Positions 53,101 through 62,010 of a stretch of 64,000 nucleotides of DNA are shown in pieces. The notes beneath the pieces are model-generated. The model was not told where the DNA came from, did no database searches, and worked only from the letters and a program-made list of their open reading frames with translations. The stretch spans positions 1-64,000 of the forward strand of contig JABIGF010000006.1 in NCBI GenBank assembly GCA_018650285.1. Direction: 5' to 3'. A program made the translations under genes and the position numbers. This stretch comes from Methanobacteriota archaeon. Lineage in GTDB: Archaea > Thermoplasmatota > Poseidoniia > Poseidoniales > Thalassarchaeaceae. How positions within the stretch are numbered: the first letter of the stretch is position 1; every line of letters begins with the position of its first letter.

Positions 53101-55407
53101 CTCATCCCCTTCAATGGTATCAGGTGGCAACGGGTTGGCGCCAAGCCACACGGTGTAGGTGATAGCATTGTTTTCACCTGCTAAGTCATAACGCAAGGCT
53201 GCAAGTTCACCATCTTGAATAGATATATTGTGGCCAAATTCAAACATTTGCCAAGATGGTGAGAGAGTTGCGGACAAGTTGGCAGCATTATCCAAAACAA
53301 TGGATGTAGCTAATCCGGTATTGAGTTCAGTCAATGTCACTTCCATCGCAGCAGGTAATTCCCAACTCATAGATAGTGGGATTGAAAGCCATCCGTTGCT
53401 AGCAGTCATGCTTCCAGCAAGATTGTTTAATCCCATGACAAAATCAGATTCAGGTTCAAAGTACAACAATGCTTCTGAATCGTGAGGTATAGCAATTCCA
53501 CCAAGCGTCACCCCTCCCGCTGAAGCATCTAATATCATTTCAGCCTGAACATATTCAACTTCATAGTTGCTCCAAACTTCAGGCTCCATATCCACTTCAT
53601 TAATGAAATTAGAAATATCAGATGCTTGCATATTAAATGTTTGAGATTCATCACCTGAACCGTAATTCCACGATGAAATCACATTGCTTCCTACAATTAG
53701 TTCCATACTAAGGTCGGTAACACCTGAACCCAATTCGGGACTTATTTCAAAGAGGAAATCTCCAGTCAAATCTTTTGGAATCCAAAGTGGAACTCCATGC
53801 TGACCAGGGAACTTCAGGTCAATCGAATGATTGCCATTTTCAAGAACATCTTGCCATCCCCAAGTACCTATTGACTGGTTTACTATCCCCCACTCAGATG
53901 AGCCATCGCTAGACAAATCAATTGTTGGTGATGAGGGTAGGCCTGAACCTTGTAACTCAATATCAAAATGTTGCAGGTCAAAATTTTGGCCTTGGCCTAT
54001 CCATCTGAATTGCACTTGATTGGCCAAGTTGTCTAATGTAGTCAGTCCATTATCGGAAATAGTTATCCAAGCGTCGTCGTTTATTGCTACTTCAAGCTGG
54101 CCTCCACCCGTTGCTACCACGGCGGCATCAATCCTGCTGATAGGCTGCCGCGAAAGAATTGTTGGCGAATACGCCTCACCATCTCCTACAATGCTGTCAC
54201 CATCCCAACTACAAGCAACCAGATTCCAATCACTAGGATTATCGTCAAAAGAATTGACATATTTTCCTTGAATGTAAATCCCATTCACTTTTGTTACTGA
54301 ACCAGTTCCTTGTGCTTCTAATGTGACCTTCAAGCGAATCTTTGGATACATTACCCAATCAATCCCGCCTAAATCTGCAACGCGTTCAGTTCGTTGAGAA
54401 AAGCCATCCAACACAGTATTGTTAGTGGCATCAAGAACAGACCAAGTCACGGTATTTGATGGAGCATCTGTATCAATGCTCATTACGCCATACGGACCGG
54501 GTAGTGAACGGTAATTGGTATTGGTAGCATCAGGGCCAAAGGCGGGTGTAGTCCAGTTACCTTCTCCGCCGGGTTTTGTTAACCTAATATCATCAACAAA
54601 CCACCAATCACAACAGGTCCCAGATCCTGTTGGCATGTAAAATCGGAATTGGAAATTAGCATGGAAGGCATCACTTGGGAGGTTAAATGCTACATTTCTT
54701 GGAGTATAATACGGATATCCCAAACCTGCATTGAAGTAGGTTATTTGTCCCCAACTTCCTGATGAGCGTTTGTATTGTAGGTAGAGGTGTTCACTGCTAT
54801 CGGGGTCTTCACCACAGCCTGATTGTCCTTCCCGCATCCAAAACGCAATTTGTCCATTTGAAAGAGAAGAAAGGTCCAATAAATTTGATGTCACATATGA
54901 TTGACCGTGTCTCAAGGTTAGCGAACGAGAACTACTACCATTTGTACCACAAGCCATGGTGTTTATCCGGCCATTATTAGAATTGGTTGAACTCCATCCC
55001 GTAGGTAGACTGCTTGAACCTTCAAAAGACCAGTATTCATCAATTGCTGAAACTTGTAATCCCGATGAATTGTAGTCAACGCCTTGTGATGTTGCTCCTG
55101 TTTGATTGAAGTCGCTAGATGATGTAAATGAAATCCCTTCACTACGTGGGAGTGCTTTTGGTGCCAATGAGAGAGAAATATTTCGAACTGCTTCATTTTC
55201 TGGCACATCAATCTTGAAAGAGTTGGTTATTCCATCGGGGTAATTTGAGATAGTAACTACTTCAGTTGAGTTCAAAGAAGCAAAACCAGGCACAATTTCA
55301 TTTCCTAAGCCACCTTCATCACTCAACTTGCTAGAAGTTGTTGCGGCCAGTGCCAAGAAAGTAGAAGAAAGCATCAAAAATGCCAAAATTACTGCTTTTC
55401 GCTGCAT
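50200..55407 (-). CDS. Giant cell-surface protein with C-terminal anchor and Gln/Trp-rich cytosolic tail
   Basis: 1735 residues. It has a signal peptide (about 1-22) and a jelly-roll or MAM/reelin-like module near 120-285 (YWSFEGSSSLPTGWSS...WWFVDDIRLTKPG). A long beta-rich, Ig-like ectodomain runs to about 1590, with a few Asp-rich segments (DDLDGDGEIDSEE). The single membrane helix is WIGILGGLFILLAAVVVIAMRA near 1610. The ~100-residue cytosolic tail is Gln-rich and has two copies of QQWTPEQIAxWQQ. The ectodomain suggests adhesion, glycan or protein binding at the surface. Specific function unknown. The upstream region has an 18-bp palindrome. Confidence 0.8.
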   Translation of the reverse strand: MQRKAVILAFLMLSSTFLALAATTSSKLSDEGGLGNEIVPGFASLNSTEVVTISNYPDGITNSFKIDVPENEAVRNISLSLAPKALPRSEGISFTSSSDFNQTGATSQGVDYNSSGLQVSAIDEYWSFEGSSSLPTGWSSTNSNNGRINTMACGTNGSSSRSLTLRHGQSYVTSNLLDLSSLSNGQIAFWMREGQSGCGEDPDSSEHLYLQYKRSSGSWGQITYFNAGLGYPYYTPRNVAFNLPSDAFHANFQFRFYMPTGSGTCCDWWFVDDIRLTKPGGEGNWTTPAFGPDATNTNYRSLPGPYGVMSIDTDAPSNTVTWSVLDATNNTVLDGFSQRTERVADLGGIDWVMYPKIRLKVTLEAQGTGSVTKVNGIYIQGKYVNSFDDNPSDWNLVACSWDGDSIVGDGEAYSPTILSRQPISRIDAAVVATGGGQLEVAINDDAWITISDNGLTTLDNLANQVQFRWIGQGQNFDLQHFDIELQGSGLPSSPTIDLSSDGSSEWGIVNQSIGTWGWQDVLENGNHSIDLKFPGQHGVPLWIPKDLTGDFLFEISPELGSGVTDLSMELIVGSNVISSWNYGSGDESQTFNMQASDISNFINEVDMEPEVWSNYEVEYVQAEMILDASAGGVTLGGIAIPHDSEALLYFEPESDFVMGLNNLAGSMTASNGWLSIPLSMSWELPAAMEVTLTELNTGLATSIVLDNAANLSATLSPSWQMFEFGHNISIQDGELAALRYDLAGENNAITYTVWLGANPLPPDTIEGDEDAIILPDIFSTGNYSVNPSASGPGICCELKPTLSFSLNATWDDEELVTLTLRGIMADGLIGLPWVHMFGVGPSQGVENDMKITDWRVLNDHGIEIAEETSYLKSDSEISVEVDFGFEGLESMFAPRSDDIEVRLLENGVVKMQTTQLNQGVATFNTRTPLITGIVEYAVEFSPLVGGTNVTTIVLNRSFEIDSISPQVIYQSVASHDHLEPSISQTLTFELYDMPVLPTDVTLMLWRQWQDDLDGDGEIDSEEFQPQLLTSPSNLSLPRGNYSFTFDDTYGLESDKIAGYLVGSDPAGNEIIGGGSGEANSHLFVYQLMTDEAPSITREGAGWIDGPRDWLHPSPIYGLVIPFEEANGFSDIDHISVNLAGNSVSDQLSIRWNASGGECTTQSTYLQLVSCHVYAREGNLTAFTSELQIQIDFKLGWDLPDDGDLRREPDIEVVDRAGQGDWLALPELRWRFSTDLQIESNSILVELAEGRRSADGAWVAPNSNITISGRVSFSPTGDLPDDEMKVEVLLDDAGLTVRTDNGWWSATVKSPTQAGSVIPLTFELTDIPVQARDVTDNGLAILYITVDGTPPIPTAIVGPREGNEILVSSLSSLVVEFQIKELEQLDSETLSLHWLVTHGSNPYGDEIASGEHTMILPGHNAAGQSIPVRATLDLLSEIPAQLLADELTLHAWVSGEDMVGHEMVSDIQFNSRNVPFASWQIQQLKAELIVEDSDLSYSRSGDVYVDDVIMVTIQVHNLGEVYGAAELTFVEVDTENERRIITAVPVVLGVDPSGVSEAHIDWVPEREGHFHIVVLMDGVEVAEGLVLTTSQPPDSGILSDLEANGFTLEWIGILGGLFILLAAVVVIAMRAGGAPEDEWFEENADATSTVENEFAGGDSQAMAAAEWATMQAGQQWTPEQIAQWQQSQAQGMQNQQQWTPEQIAWWQQQQMQQYGGQGQQGWEGYQQAQHDSYYQK

Positions 55408-55453
55408 GGTCTAGCCCCTTCGCATCATCTGATGTTTGGTTTTAATAGTCAAC

Positions 55454-55514
55454 TTTTCCCCTAGGGGAAAAATCCGATTGATATCTCAAACCTAACAACA
55501 AGTGGATTGATATC
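55454..55514. promoter_or_regulatory. 18-bp palindrome plus direct repeat in divergent promoter region
   Basis: TTTTCCCCTAGGGGAAAA at 55454-55471 is a perfect palindrome. GATTGATATC occurs at 55476-55485 and again at 55505-55514, a direct repeat with 29-base spacing. All lie between the surface-protein gene (leftward) and the aminotransferase gene (rightward). They look like operator sites; no regulator is identified. Confidence 0.45.
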
Positions 55515-55567
55515 ATACAACTCATAGGGTAGTTCAGCGGCGGTTTTCTGGCGCAGACGTGATTTCA

Positions 55568-56860
55568 ATGGATGTGGGTCGCCTTGAGGACACATTTTTG
55601 CCTTTAGAAAGTAAAAAGAAGACAGGTTCGGATACGATTTTCACTTGGTATGGCAGATATTTGCAAGCCAAAGCCCTAGGTGAGCCAGCCATCAATGGGA
55701 CGGTTGGCAGTCTCTTAGAAGATGACGGTTCATTAGCTGTAAACAGCGTTGTGATGGATTCTCTTCGTAGCCAATCAGATGTTGATTTCTCATCATATGC
55801 ACCGCTTCCAGGATTGCCTGAATATAAAAAATTGGCAACAGAACTGGCTGTCGGCCCCCGTCTTGCAAGCCTCCACGATATCGGACTTCACAGCGGCGCA
55901 GTTGCAACACCAGGTGGAACTGGTGCACTCTACCTTTCTGCAAGAACAATGTTGGCAGTTGGTGACACAATTTTATTTCGTTCAAGGCGCTGGTCTCCGT
56001 ACGATACTTTAGCAGCAGAATGTGGATTATCAATCACCGAATGGCCGATTCTCAATGAGGGTAATGGCCACGCAAAAGTAAACCATTTAGAACTTGAATC
56101 AGTGCTTGAGGACATAGCCACATCTCAGAAAAGAATTCTCTCTTGGCTAAATGACCCAGCCCACAATCCAACTGGTATTTCACTAGATTCTGAAGGGCGA
56201 GATTTGGTCCTAGATGCCTTCCTTAATTGTGCTAGGAATAACCCCGGAATTGGAGTCACACTATTCCTTGACACAGCATATGCGGTTTATGCCGACGAAC
56301 CTTATGGCTGGTCAGAAACAATCCACAAAAAGTTCTCATGGTCTGAGTGGCCAGAAAATTTACTCATTTGCTGGGGCTTTTCAGCCTCGAAATCGCACAC
56401 AATCTATGGTCTAAGATGTGGGGCTATTGTATTCCTTCATCCATCAGAGGATTATGTGAACCGACTTGGTGAGGTCTGTGCAGTTACTGGCCGTGGAACT
56501 TGGTCTCTTGCTCCAAGGCTACCTCAATCTGCCCTAATTTCAATACACGGGAGCGAGACTGAAGCCCATTCATGGGGAGAGGAAAAAACACGATTGAAAG
56601 GTCTACTTTCTAAAAGAAGAGCCGCATTCAATGCAAAAATGGCCGAATCCGAATTGCCTCTTATGCCATCTGATGATGGATATTTCGCCTTTATTCCTTG
56701 TGATGACCCTGTTGCAATTGCTGAGAAAGCAGCCGAATCACAACTGTATGTAGTCCCACTAAAAGGTGGGGTTCGAATTGGAATTTGTTCAATTGCTAGC
56801 AGTCAAGTTGAACGCGCAGCAGAAATCCTCATTGATGCATGGCGCTGTTTTGAACAGTGA
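55568..56860 (+). CDS. PLP-dependent aminotransferase, class I/II
   Basis: 430 residues of the aspartate aminotransferase fold. ATPGGTGALYLSARTML binds the cofactor phosphate region, NDPAHNPTG carries the Asn, FLDTAYAVYA carries Asp and Tyr, and the PLP lysine (about 275) is in GFSASKSHTIYGLRCGA. GVRIGICSI near the end holds the substrate-carboxylate Arg. The pattern resembles bacterial aspartate/tyrosine aminotransferases; the amino donor is not predictable. The frame opens at GTG 55559; ATG 55568 is chosen. Confidence 0.88.
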   Translation: MDVGRLEDTFLPLESKKKTGSDTIFTWYGRYLQAKALGEPAINGTVGSLLEDDGSLAVNSVVMDSLRSQSDVDFSSYAPLPGLPEYKKLATELAVGPRLASLHDIGLHSGAVATPGGTGALYLSARTMLAVGDTILFRSRRWSPYDTLAAECGLSITEWPILNEGNGHAKVNHLELESVLEDIATSQKRILSWLNDPAHNPTGISLDSEGRDLVLDAFLNCARNNPGIGVTLFLDTAYAVYADEPYGWSETIHKKFSWSEWPENLLICWGFSASKSHTIYGLRCGAIVFLHPSEDYVNRLGEVCAVTGRGTWSLAPRLPQSALISIHGSETEAHSWGEEKTRLKGLLSKRRAAFNAKMAESELPLMPSDDGYFAFIPCDDPVAIAEKAAESQLYVVPLKGGVRIGICSIASSQVERAAEILIDAWRCFEQ

Positions 56861-56869
56861 GGCGGAGAT

Positions 56870-57277
56870 ATGGCGAACAACATTCGAGCCAATTTATTCA
56901 TCGCTGCTTGGATATGCATGATACTTGCATCCGGTGTAATTTTTGCTAATCCAGCATACATTGCAATCGGCGCACCGATCGGATTAGCCGGTGCAGTCAT
57001 GTTCATACTAGCATTTTCCCGCGTGGAAGAACCAAAACCAATGAGTGAAAAAGAGATTCAAGACTGGACCCCTGATGTTGGAGAACTACCATCTGGTGCA
57101 GAAGGTAGTATCATGTACAGAATAGACACCACTTTGGATGAACCGATTCGTACTAGTGTTCTTTGTGGCAAGTGTGGTGAATTGACTTGGGCCGATGGAA
57201 AGAGGGCTCAAACTTTCATTTGTCCCGGCTGTGACACAATGTTGTGGGACAAACCCGAAGATAGTGAAGAAGAGTGA
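56870..57277 (+). CDS. Two-helix membrane protein with C-terminal zinc ribbon
   Basis: 135 residues: two membrane helices (LFIAAWICMILASGVIFA, IAIGAPIGLAGAVMFILAF), a charged linker, then a cytosolic ribbon CGKCGELTWADGKRAQTFICPGCDTMLW with two CxxC pairs. Function unknown. It starts nine bases after the aminotransferase stop and precedes pheS. Confidence 0.65.
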   Translation: MANNIRANLFIAAWICMILASGVIFANPAYIAIGAPIGLAGAVMFILAFSRVEEPKPMSEKEIQDWTPDVGELPSGAEGSIMYRIDTTLDEPIRTSVLCGKCGELTWADGKRAQTFICPGCDTMLWDKPEDSEEE

Positions 57278-57345
57278 TTATTGACTATATCTTCTCCAAT
57301 TGATTCAAGACATTCCGGCTTTCCCAACGCATTGGAGGGAGCCGC

Positions 57346-58851
57346 ATGGAGTTGAGTAACAACGAGCGTTGTATGCTCAAAGCGATGCGCAACGAGCCTG
57401 AACGAGTTTGGGATTTGTCCTCACTTCTCGAATCATGTGGCTGGAATGACCAAGCACACGTTGCTGGTGCTGGCGGCTCACTTGCTGAAGCAGGATTTGT
57501 CAATCAAACTGAGAACCGAAGTAAAATTTGGCGGCTTGCCACAGAAGGCAAAGCCGCTGCTGAAAACGGTCTGCTTGAACAGAGAATATGGGATTGGCTA
57601 TCACAACAAGAAGAGCAAGTCGGCATGAAGGATTTGCAAGCGTCTGGCATCGTTGAAAAACGAGAAGCCGGCGCTGGAATTGGTTTGCTCAAGGACCTTG
57701 GTATTCAGTTAGAACGGGGGCAATTCGTCATCCCGTCAGCAACTGGAGCAATTGATGCTACACTCGAAATGAGAGCCCAATTTATCACACAACTTGCTAC
57801 TTCAGAAGGAATTGGAATTGTAGAAAGTGAATTAGATATTTCACAAATTGATTACTTTAGCAGCCGAAAAGGGATTATCACTTCATCTGAAGAAGTTGTT
57901 AGGACTTGGGTGCTTACTCCACAAGGGATTGCTGTAGGTGAACATGACCTCCAAGAGCATCTGAGTATTGCTGACATCACTCCTGAACTTCTGCAAGGAG
58001 AAGAGTGGCGAACAGCCGACTTCAAACCATACGATGTCACCCGTTCTGCCCCTACCCCGCAAGTGGGGAAATCTCATCCGATGCAAGCATTAATTGAGAG
58101 AATTCGCGCCATTTTCCTAGAAATGGGCTTCACTGAAATTGATGGGGATTACGTAACTACTGCCGGTTGGAATATGGATGCATTATTTATTCCTCAAGAC
58201 CACCCTGCAAGGGAAATGCAAGATACATTTTACCTTGACAACCCTAAATCCATTCCTCTTCCCTCTGAAAGAACTCAACAGTGGGCTGATGTCCATGAGC
58301 ATGGAGGGGCTACAGGAAGCAGGGGCTGGGGTGGAGATTTTTCGGCAGAAATTTCTGAAAAAGGGATGCTGCGTACACATACAACAGTCAACACTGTTTC
58401 TCATCTTGAGCAAAATCCGGATAAGCCGTGTCGCGTTTTTAGTATTGGCAGAGTATTTCGTAAGGAAAGCATAGACCGTACTCACCTACCAGAGTTTCAT
58501 CAAATTGAGGGGATTATCATGGAGCCTGGAGCAAGTCTGCCAATGTTAGTTACAACACTCAAAGAGTTTTACACCAAAATGGGTTACCCAGAAGTTCGAG
58601 TTCGCCCTGCCTATTTCCCCTATACCGAACCAAGCATGGAAGTTGAAGTAAAATGGCGAGGTGAATGGCTAGAATTAGGTGGCGCAGGAATTTTCCGACC
58701 CGAAGTAACCGAACCTATGGGTGTTAAATGGCCGGTTTGTGCTTGGGGTATGGGACTTGAGAGATTAGCTATGCTTGTGCTTGGTTTGGATGATATCCGC
58801 CAACTCTACATCTCTGATTTAGAATGGCTTGGCAATCAGCCAGTACTCTAA
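57346..58851 (+). CDS. pheS: Phenylalanyl-tRNA synthetase alpha subunit
   Basis: 501 residues, archaeal/eukaryotic-type length. An N-terminal winged-helix tRNA-binding region (1-~200) precedes the class II catalytic domain. That domain has ADVHEHGG, motif 2 around VFSIGRVFRKESIDRTHLPEFHQIEG, GGAGIFRPEVTEPMG, and motif 3 GMGLERLAMLVLG. ATG 57346 follows GGAGGGAG. No pheT lies nearby. The gene converges with and overlaps the YHYH gene by four bases. Confidence 0.96.
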   Translation: MELSNNERCMLKAMRNEPERVWDLSSLLESCGWNDQAHVAGAGGSLAEAGFVNQTENRSKIWRLATEGKAAAENGLLEQRIWDWLSQQEEQVGMKDLQASGIVEKREAGAGIGLLKDLGIQLERGQFVIPSATGAIDATLEMRAQFITQLATSEGIGIVESELDISQIDYFSSRKGIITSSEEVVRTWVLTPQGIAVGEHDLQEHLSIADITPELLQGEEWRTADFKPYDVTRSAPTPQVGKSHPMQALIERIRAIFLEMGFTEIDGDYVTTAGWNMDALFIPQDHPAREMQDTFYLDNPKSIPLPSERTQQWADVHEHGGATGSRGWGGDFSAEISEKGMLRTHTTVNTVSHLEQNPDKPCRVFSIGRVFRKESIDRTHLPEFHQIEGIIMEPGASLPMLVTTLKEFYTKMGYPEVRVRPAYFPYTEPSMEVEVKWRGEWLELGGAGIFRPEVTEPMGVKWPVCAWGMGLERLAMLVLGLDDIRQLYISDLEWLGNQPVL

Positions 58852-61235
58852 TCTCGTCGTCCCATTAAGGCGCTGCAACTACCAAAGAGGATGGCAATCA
58901 ATACCATGGTGACACTGAAATCCAACAATAGTGAAATTGATTCATCTTCTTGTGGCTCAATGATATTTGGTTGATAATTGTATAACGCTACGGTATTGAA
59001 TTCGTATGAGCGTCCACCTGGACCAGGTGGCCCTTGTCCACCACTTGGTTGAGCATCCAAATCAGCAACCCCATGATAGCATAGAAGGAAATATGGCATT
59101 CCTATCATATCTACTTGAGCGCCATTGGTATCAGTTACCAATTTAGATGAACCCGATAATGGTGTACTGACATAGTGATAAATCCCATTAGGATATTCTG
59201 GAGTTGGCCCAAAGCGACCATTGCATTCGTCAAGATCTCCTAAATTAGAAACATAATTCCAATCGTCAATGCCGTTGTACCCCTGGTCTCCTCCTTCTTG
59301 TGTACGTTCTACTTCATAGGATGAAGTAATGGCTCTGATTCCTCCATTACCATCATTGCCATACATTCCGTAAATGGGGTACCCATCAAAGGCCCAACCA
59401 ATAATTGGGCTGTGTTGCGTACTGTCCAACTTTGTCCAATCATAATCTGAAATTGTATCTCCTACACCTGGTACCCAAGTTGAACACTGTGCATCATAAT
59501 GGTAATGGAAATTATTTCCAGCAGCATGTCCTGTGCAGTAACCCAAAGCAATCGGTTGTCTATCTTCCACGAAATAGTCGAAATTTAGAGCTATGGCATC
59601 ACCGCCAGGGCCCTCTTCAACACCATATATTGGTGCACCATTTACTGATACTGCAACTGGGCCACGGTCTGGAGCACATTCCCAACGACCTGCTGACGCT
59701 GGGCAATTTGCTGAATTATGGCCGCCACTAGTATCATTCATCGGATTGAGAGGAATGTGCCACTCAAGGTCGACTTCATCCACACAGCAACCCATTGTGG
59801 ACAAAAAGTCATGGTTGGGAATACCATTGGCATCTACAACCATCTCCCCATTCTGTGTATTTACATCCACTTTACATTGGAACCATGGGCCAACATTGTC
59901 ATTACTTGCCCCCGCGCTACTTGCGCCATTTGTGTTAGAATTGAAACCCTCTTCTGAATTGAAATCCTTTACCCAAGGGCCTTGACCATTCTGACAAAGC
60001 CACGAATCTTGTGGAACCCAAGTTATCTCGCAGCCAGTTGAATCAACTACTGTACCTGAAAGTGTATTTGGGCATTGGTCAAGTGAATCTTGCACTCCAT
60101 CACCATCTTGGTCCTTCTGTGAATCTGAACAGCCATTTGCATCAGCCACTTCTGATGAAGGTGTGTTTGGGCATTGGTCACCAGCATCTGAAATACCATC
60201 TCCATCCGCATCTTTCTGGGTTTCAGAGCAGCCATTAGAATCTACAATTTCCCCAGGATAGGTATTCGGGCACAGATCGTTGTTATCTGAAATTCCATCG
60301 CCATCGCTATCAAGTTGTGATTCTGAACACCCATTTGGCCAAACAGGCTCATCATTTGGAGTATTTGGACAGACATCATCAGCGTCTACAATTCCATCAT
60401 TGTCTTGATCTGATATTGTATCTTCTGAAGGTTCATCAGGTATTGGTAATTGGTAGGAAATATTTCGTGCACGGACATCATAAATTCCACATGTAATCCA
60501 AAAATCACCTTGTTTAGCCACCTCAGTGACATCAACTGGTATACGGAATGTACTTTCACTGCTGTTGACAAATCCTTCAATTATTGACTGACCTTCTGGC
60601 CAGAATTCCACACCACAAGAGGAAGGAAATAGATGTATTAATTCACCAGTGATAAGTCCTGTTGTTTCATTCTCTTCAGGGGATTCATAACGTATAGTGA
60701 CTAACACCATTTCTTCTATTGGCGCGTTTAGAGTTACATCTATTATTTCTGAAATACTTGTTTGATTTGTTTCATCTGTTGCAATTAATTGAACAGCCCA
60801 AGAGCCAGGTTCATCGTATGGCAACAATATTTCCCAAACTCCATTTGGTTCTGCAAAGGTAGTCATTTCTAGTGAAGGTGTGCTAATTGATTCAGCACTG
60901 TAGACTGATGCTGTTATTGAAGTTGAATTGGGGGATTCATCAACTAGCCAACCGCTTAGTGAAACCGGTTCACCCCAAGCAAAATTGGTTATACCAACAA
61001 AAAGAGTAGGAGGTCTATCATCAATACTCTGTTCAGTGGCAAGTTCTTCACCAGGTGAGATACCTTCCTCACAATCTGCAGGTGGGGGTCCAATCCCAGG
61101 TCCCCATGTGTCCCCTTCCCCCTCGCATTGTTGTTCGTTTGTATCAGGCGAATCTACTGCAAAGAATACTGCCAAGCTCGAACTAATCATTAATCCGACC
61201 AATAAAGCACTCATGATAGCGGTTTTACTATCCAT
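58848..61235 (-). CDS. Exported YHYH-domain protein with thrombospondin type 3-like Ca repeats
   Basis: 795 residues. A signal peptide is followed by Ig-like beta domains (about 75-270). Next are about four Ca-binding repeats of the DxDxDGIxDxxDxCPNT form (about 276-410), then a YHYH domain (about 470-740) with GYCTGHAAGNNFHYHYDAQC, GWAFDGYPIYGMYG and NGIYHYVST. A C-terminal helix (LLLDFSVTMVLIAILFGSC) gives an anchor. YHYH proteins are often secreted and metal-associated, but their activity is not established. Two perfect dyads lie 21-66 bases upstream. Its neighbour is a SCO1-type copper chaperone. Confidence 0.82.
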   Translation of the reverse strand: MDSKTAIMSALLVGLMISSSLAVFFAVDSPDTNEQQCEGEGDTWGPGIGPPPADCEEGISPGEELATEQSIDDRPPTLFVGITNFAWGEPVSLSGWLVDESPNSTSITASVYSAESISTPSLEMTTFAEPNGVWEILLPYDEPGSWAVQLIATDETNQTSISEIIDVTLNAPIEEMVLVTIRYESPEENETTGLITGELIHLFPSSCGVEFWPEGQSIIEGFVNSSESTFRIPVDVTEVAKQGDFWITCGIYDVRARNISYQLPIPDEPSEDTISDQDNDGIVDADDVCPNTPNDEPVWPNGCSESQLDSDGDGISDNNDLCPNTYPGEIVDSNGCSETQKDADGDGISDAGDQCPNTPSSEVADANGCSDSQKDQDGDGVQDSLDQCPNTLSGTVVDSTGCEITWVPQDSWLCQNGQGPWVKDFNSEEGFNSNTNGASSAGASNDNVGPWFQCKVDVNTQNGEMVVDANGIPNHDFLSTMGCCVDEVDLEWHIPLNPMNDTSGGHNSANCPASAGRWECAPDRGPVAVSVNGAPIYGVEEGPGGDAIALNFDYFVEDRQPIALGYCTGHAAGNNFHYHYDAQCSTWVPGVGDTISDYDWTKLDSTQHSPIIGWAFDGYPIYGMYGNDGNGGIRAITSSYEVERTQEGGDQGYNGIDDWNYVSNLGDLDECNGRFGPTPEYPNGIYHYVSTPLSGSSKLVTDTNGAQVDMIGMPYFLLCYHGVADLDAQPSGGQGPPGPGGRSYEFNTVALYNYQPNIIEPQEDESISLLLDFSVTMVLIAILFGSCSALMGRRD

Positions 61236-61255
61236 GTTTTCCCGTGATGAACTTA

Positions 61256-61282
61256 GTATATCAACAACAATGGTTGATATAC
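61256..61282. promoter_or_regulatory. 10-bp inverted repeat upstream of the YHYH gene
   Basis: GTATATCAAC (61256-61265) and GTTGATATAC (61273-61282) are perfect inverted copies around a seven-base spacer, 21 bases before the ATG. Probable operator overlapping the core promoter. Confidence 0.5.
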
Positions 61283-61283
61283 A

Positions 61284-61301
61284 ATACGAACATGTTCGTA
61301 T
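61284..61301. promoter_or_regulatory. 18-bp perfect palindrome upstream of the YHYH gene
   Basis: ATACGAACATGTTCGTAT, one base beyond the preceding inverted repeat. Two adjacent unrelated dyads suggest binding of two dimeric regulators or two sites of a complex. Regulator unknown. Confidence 0.5.
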
Positions 61302-61317
61302 ACCGTGCGTAATATTT

Positions 61318-62010
61318 CTACTCTAAGAGTAGTTTTTTCACATCTTCTAATACTAAATCAGGCACCCAGTCAACATCTCTCCACCAAACTCGTTGACTAC
61401 CTTTTTTATCAACCAAAATAGTACCTGTTGAATGGTCTACAAGATAATCATAATCGGGATGGTGGCGCCCGCTAGTTTCATCACTTCCAGTTGTATTATC
61501 TGAATTATTTTGATAATAATCATCGTTTGTAACGGTCTTTAATCCGACATCAAAATTTCCCCAAACGGGTTCTAATTGTTCGACCTCGCCTGTAAGATGG
61601 CTCCAATTAAGAGACATGTCATCCATGTATTGGGCAAGAATAGTTGAATTATCGTTCCATGGATCAACAGTGATTGAAATCACTGAAACTTTTTCTTGTT
61701 CTGCTTCATTCAACTGCCCATATAACCAGTTAGCATTTGCAGAAACTATTGGGCATACATCAGGGCAACGTGTGAACATGAAAATAACGATTACAACTTG
61801 TCCATCCAAATTCTGACTGCTATAATTATTGCCAATTTCATCAACTAGCACAAATGATTCCACATCGATTGCTGGATAGATATCATCGCCATAGAAATCA
61901 TCAGGGATTTGTGGTTCATCATCACCGCCAATGCAGCCTGAAAATATCACAGAGGATGAAAGAATTGTTACTAAAAAAAGCGATTTCAGTAGCAGCTTCA
62001 TTACAATCAC
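61318..62010 (-). CDS. SCO1/SenC-type copper chaperone lipoprotein
   Basis: 230 residues. A signal peptide and lipobox (FSGC) lead to a thioredoxin-like SCO domain with the copper CxxxC in MFTRCPDVCPIV and the distal His in YLVDHSTGTILV. These proteins deliver copper to the CuA site of terminal oxidases or to other copper enzymes. Between the domain core and the His is a Ser/Asn/His insertion (NNSDNTTGSDETSGRHHPD). It overlaps the upstream LVIVD gene by four bases. Confidence 0.92.
   Translation of the reverse strand: MIVMKLLLKSLFLVTILSSSVIFSGCIGGDDEPQIPDDFYGDDIYPAIDVESFVLVDEIGNNYSSQNLDGQVVIVIFMFTRCPDVCPIVSANANWLYGQLNEAEQEKVSVISITVDPWNDNSTILAQYMDDMSLNWSHLTGEVEQLEPVWGNFDVGLKTVTNDDYYQNNSDNTTGSDETSGRHHPDYDYLVDHSTGTILVDKKGSQRVWWRDVDWVPDLVLEDVKKLLLE

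Noticed and set aside
61284-61301. LexA/SOS box
   Set aside because: CGAAC and GTTCG arms recall Gram-positive LexA boxes, but the spacing is two bases instead of four and archaea lack LexA.
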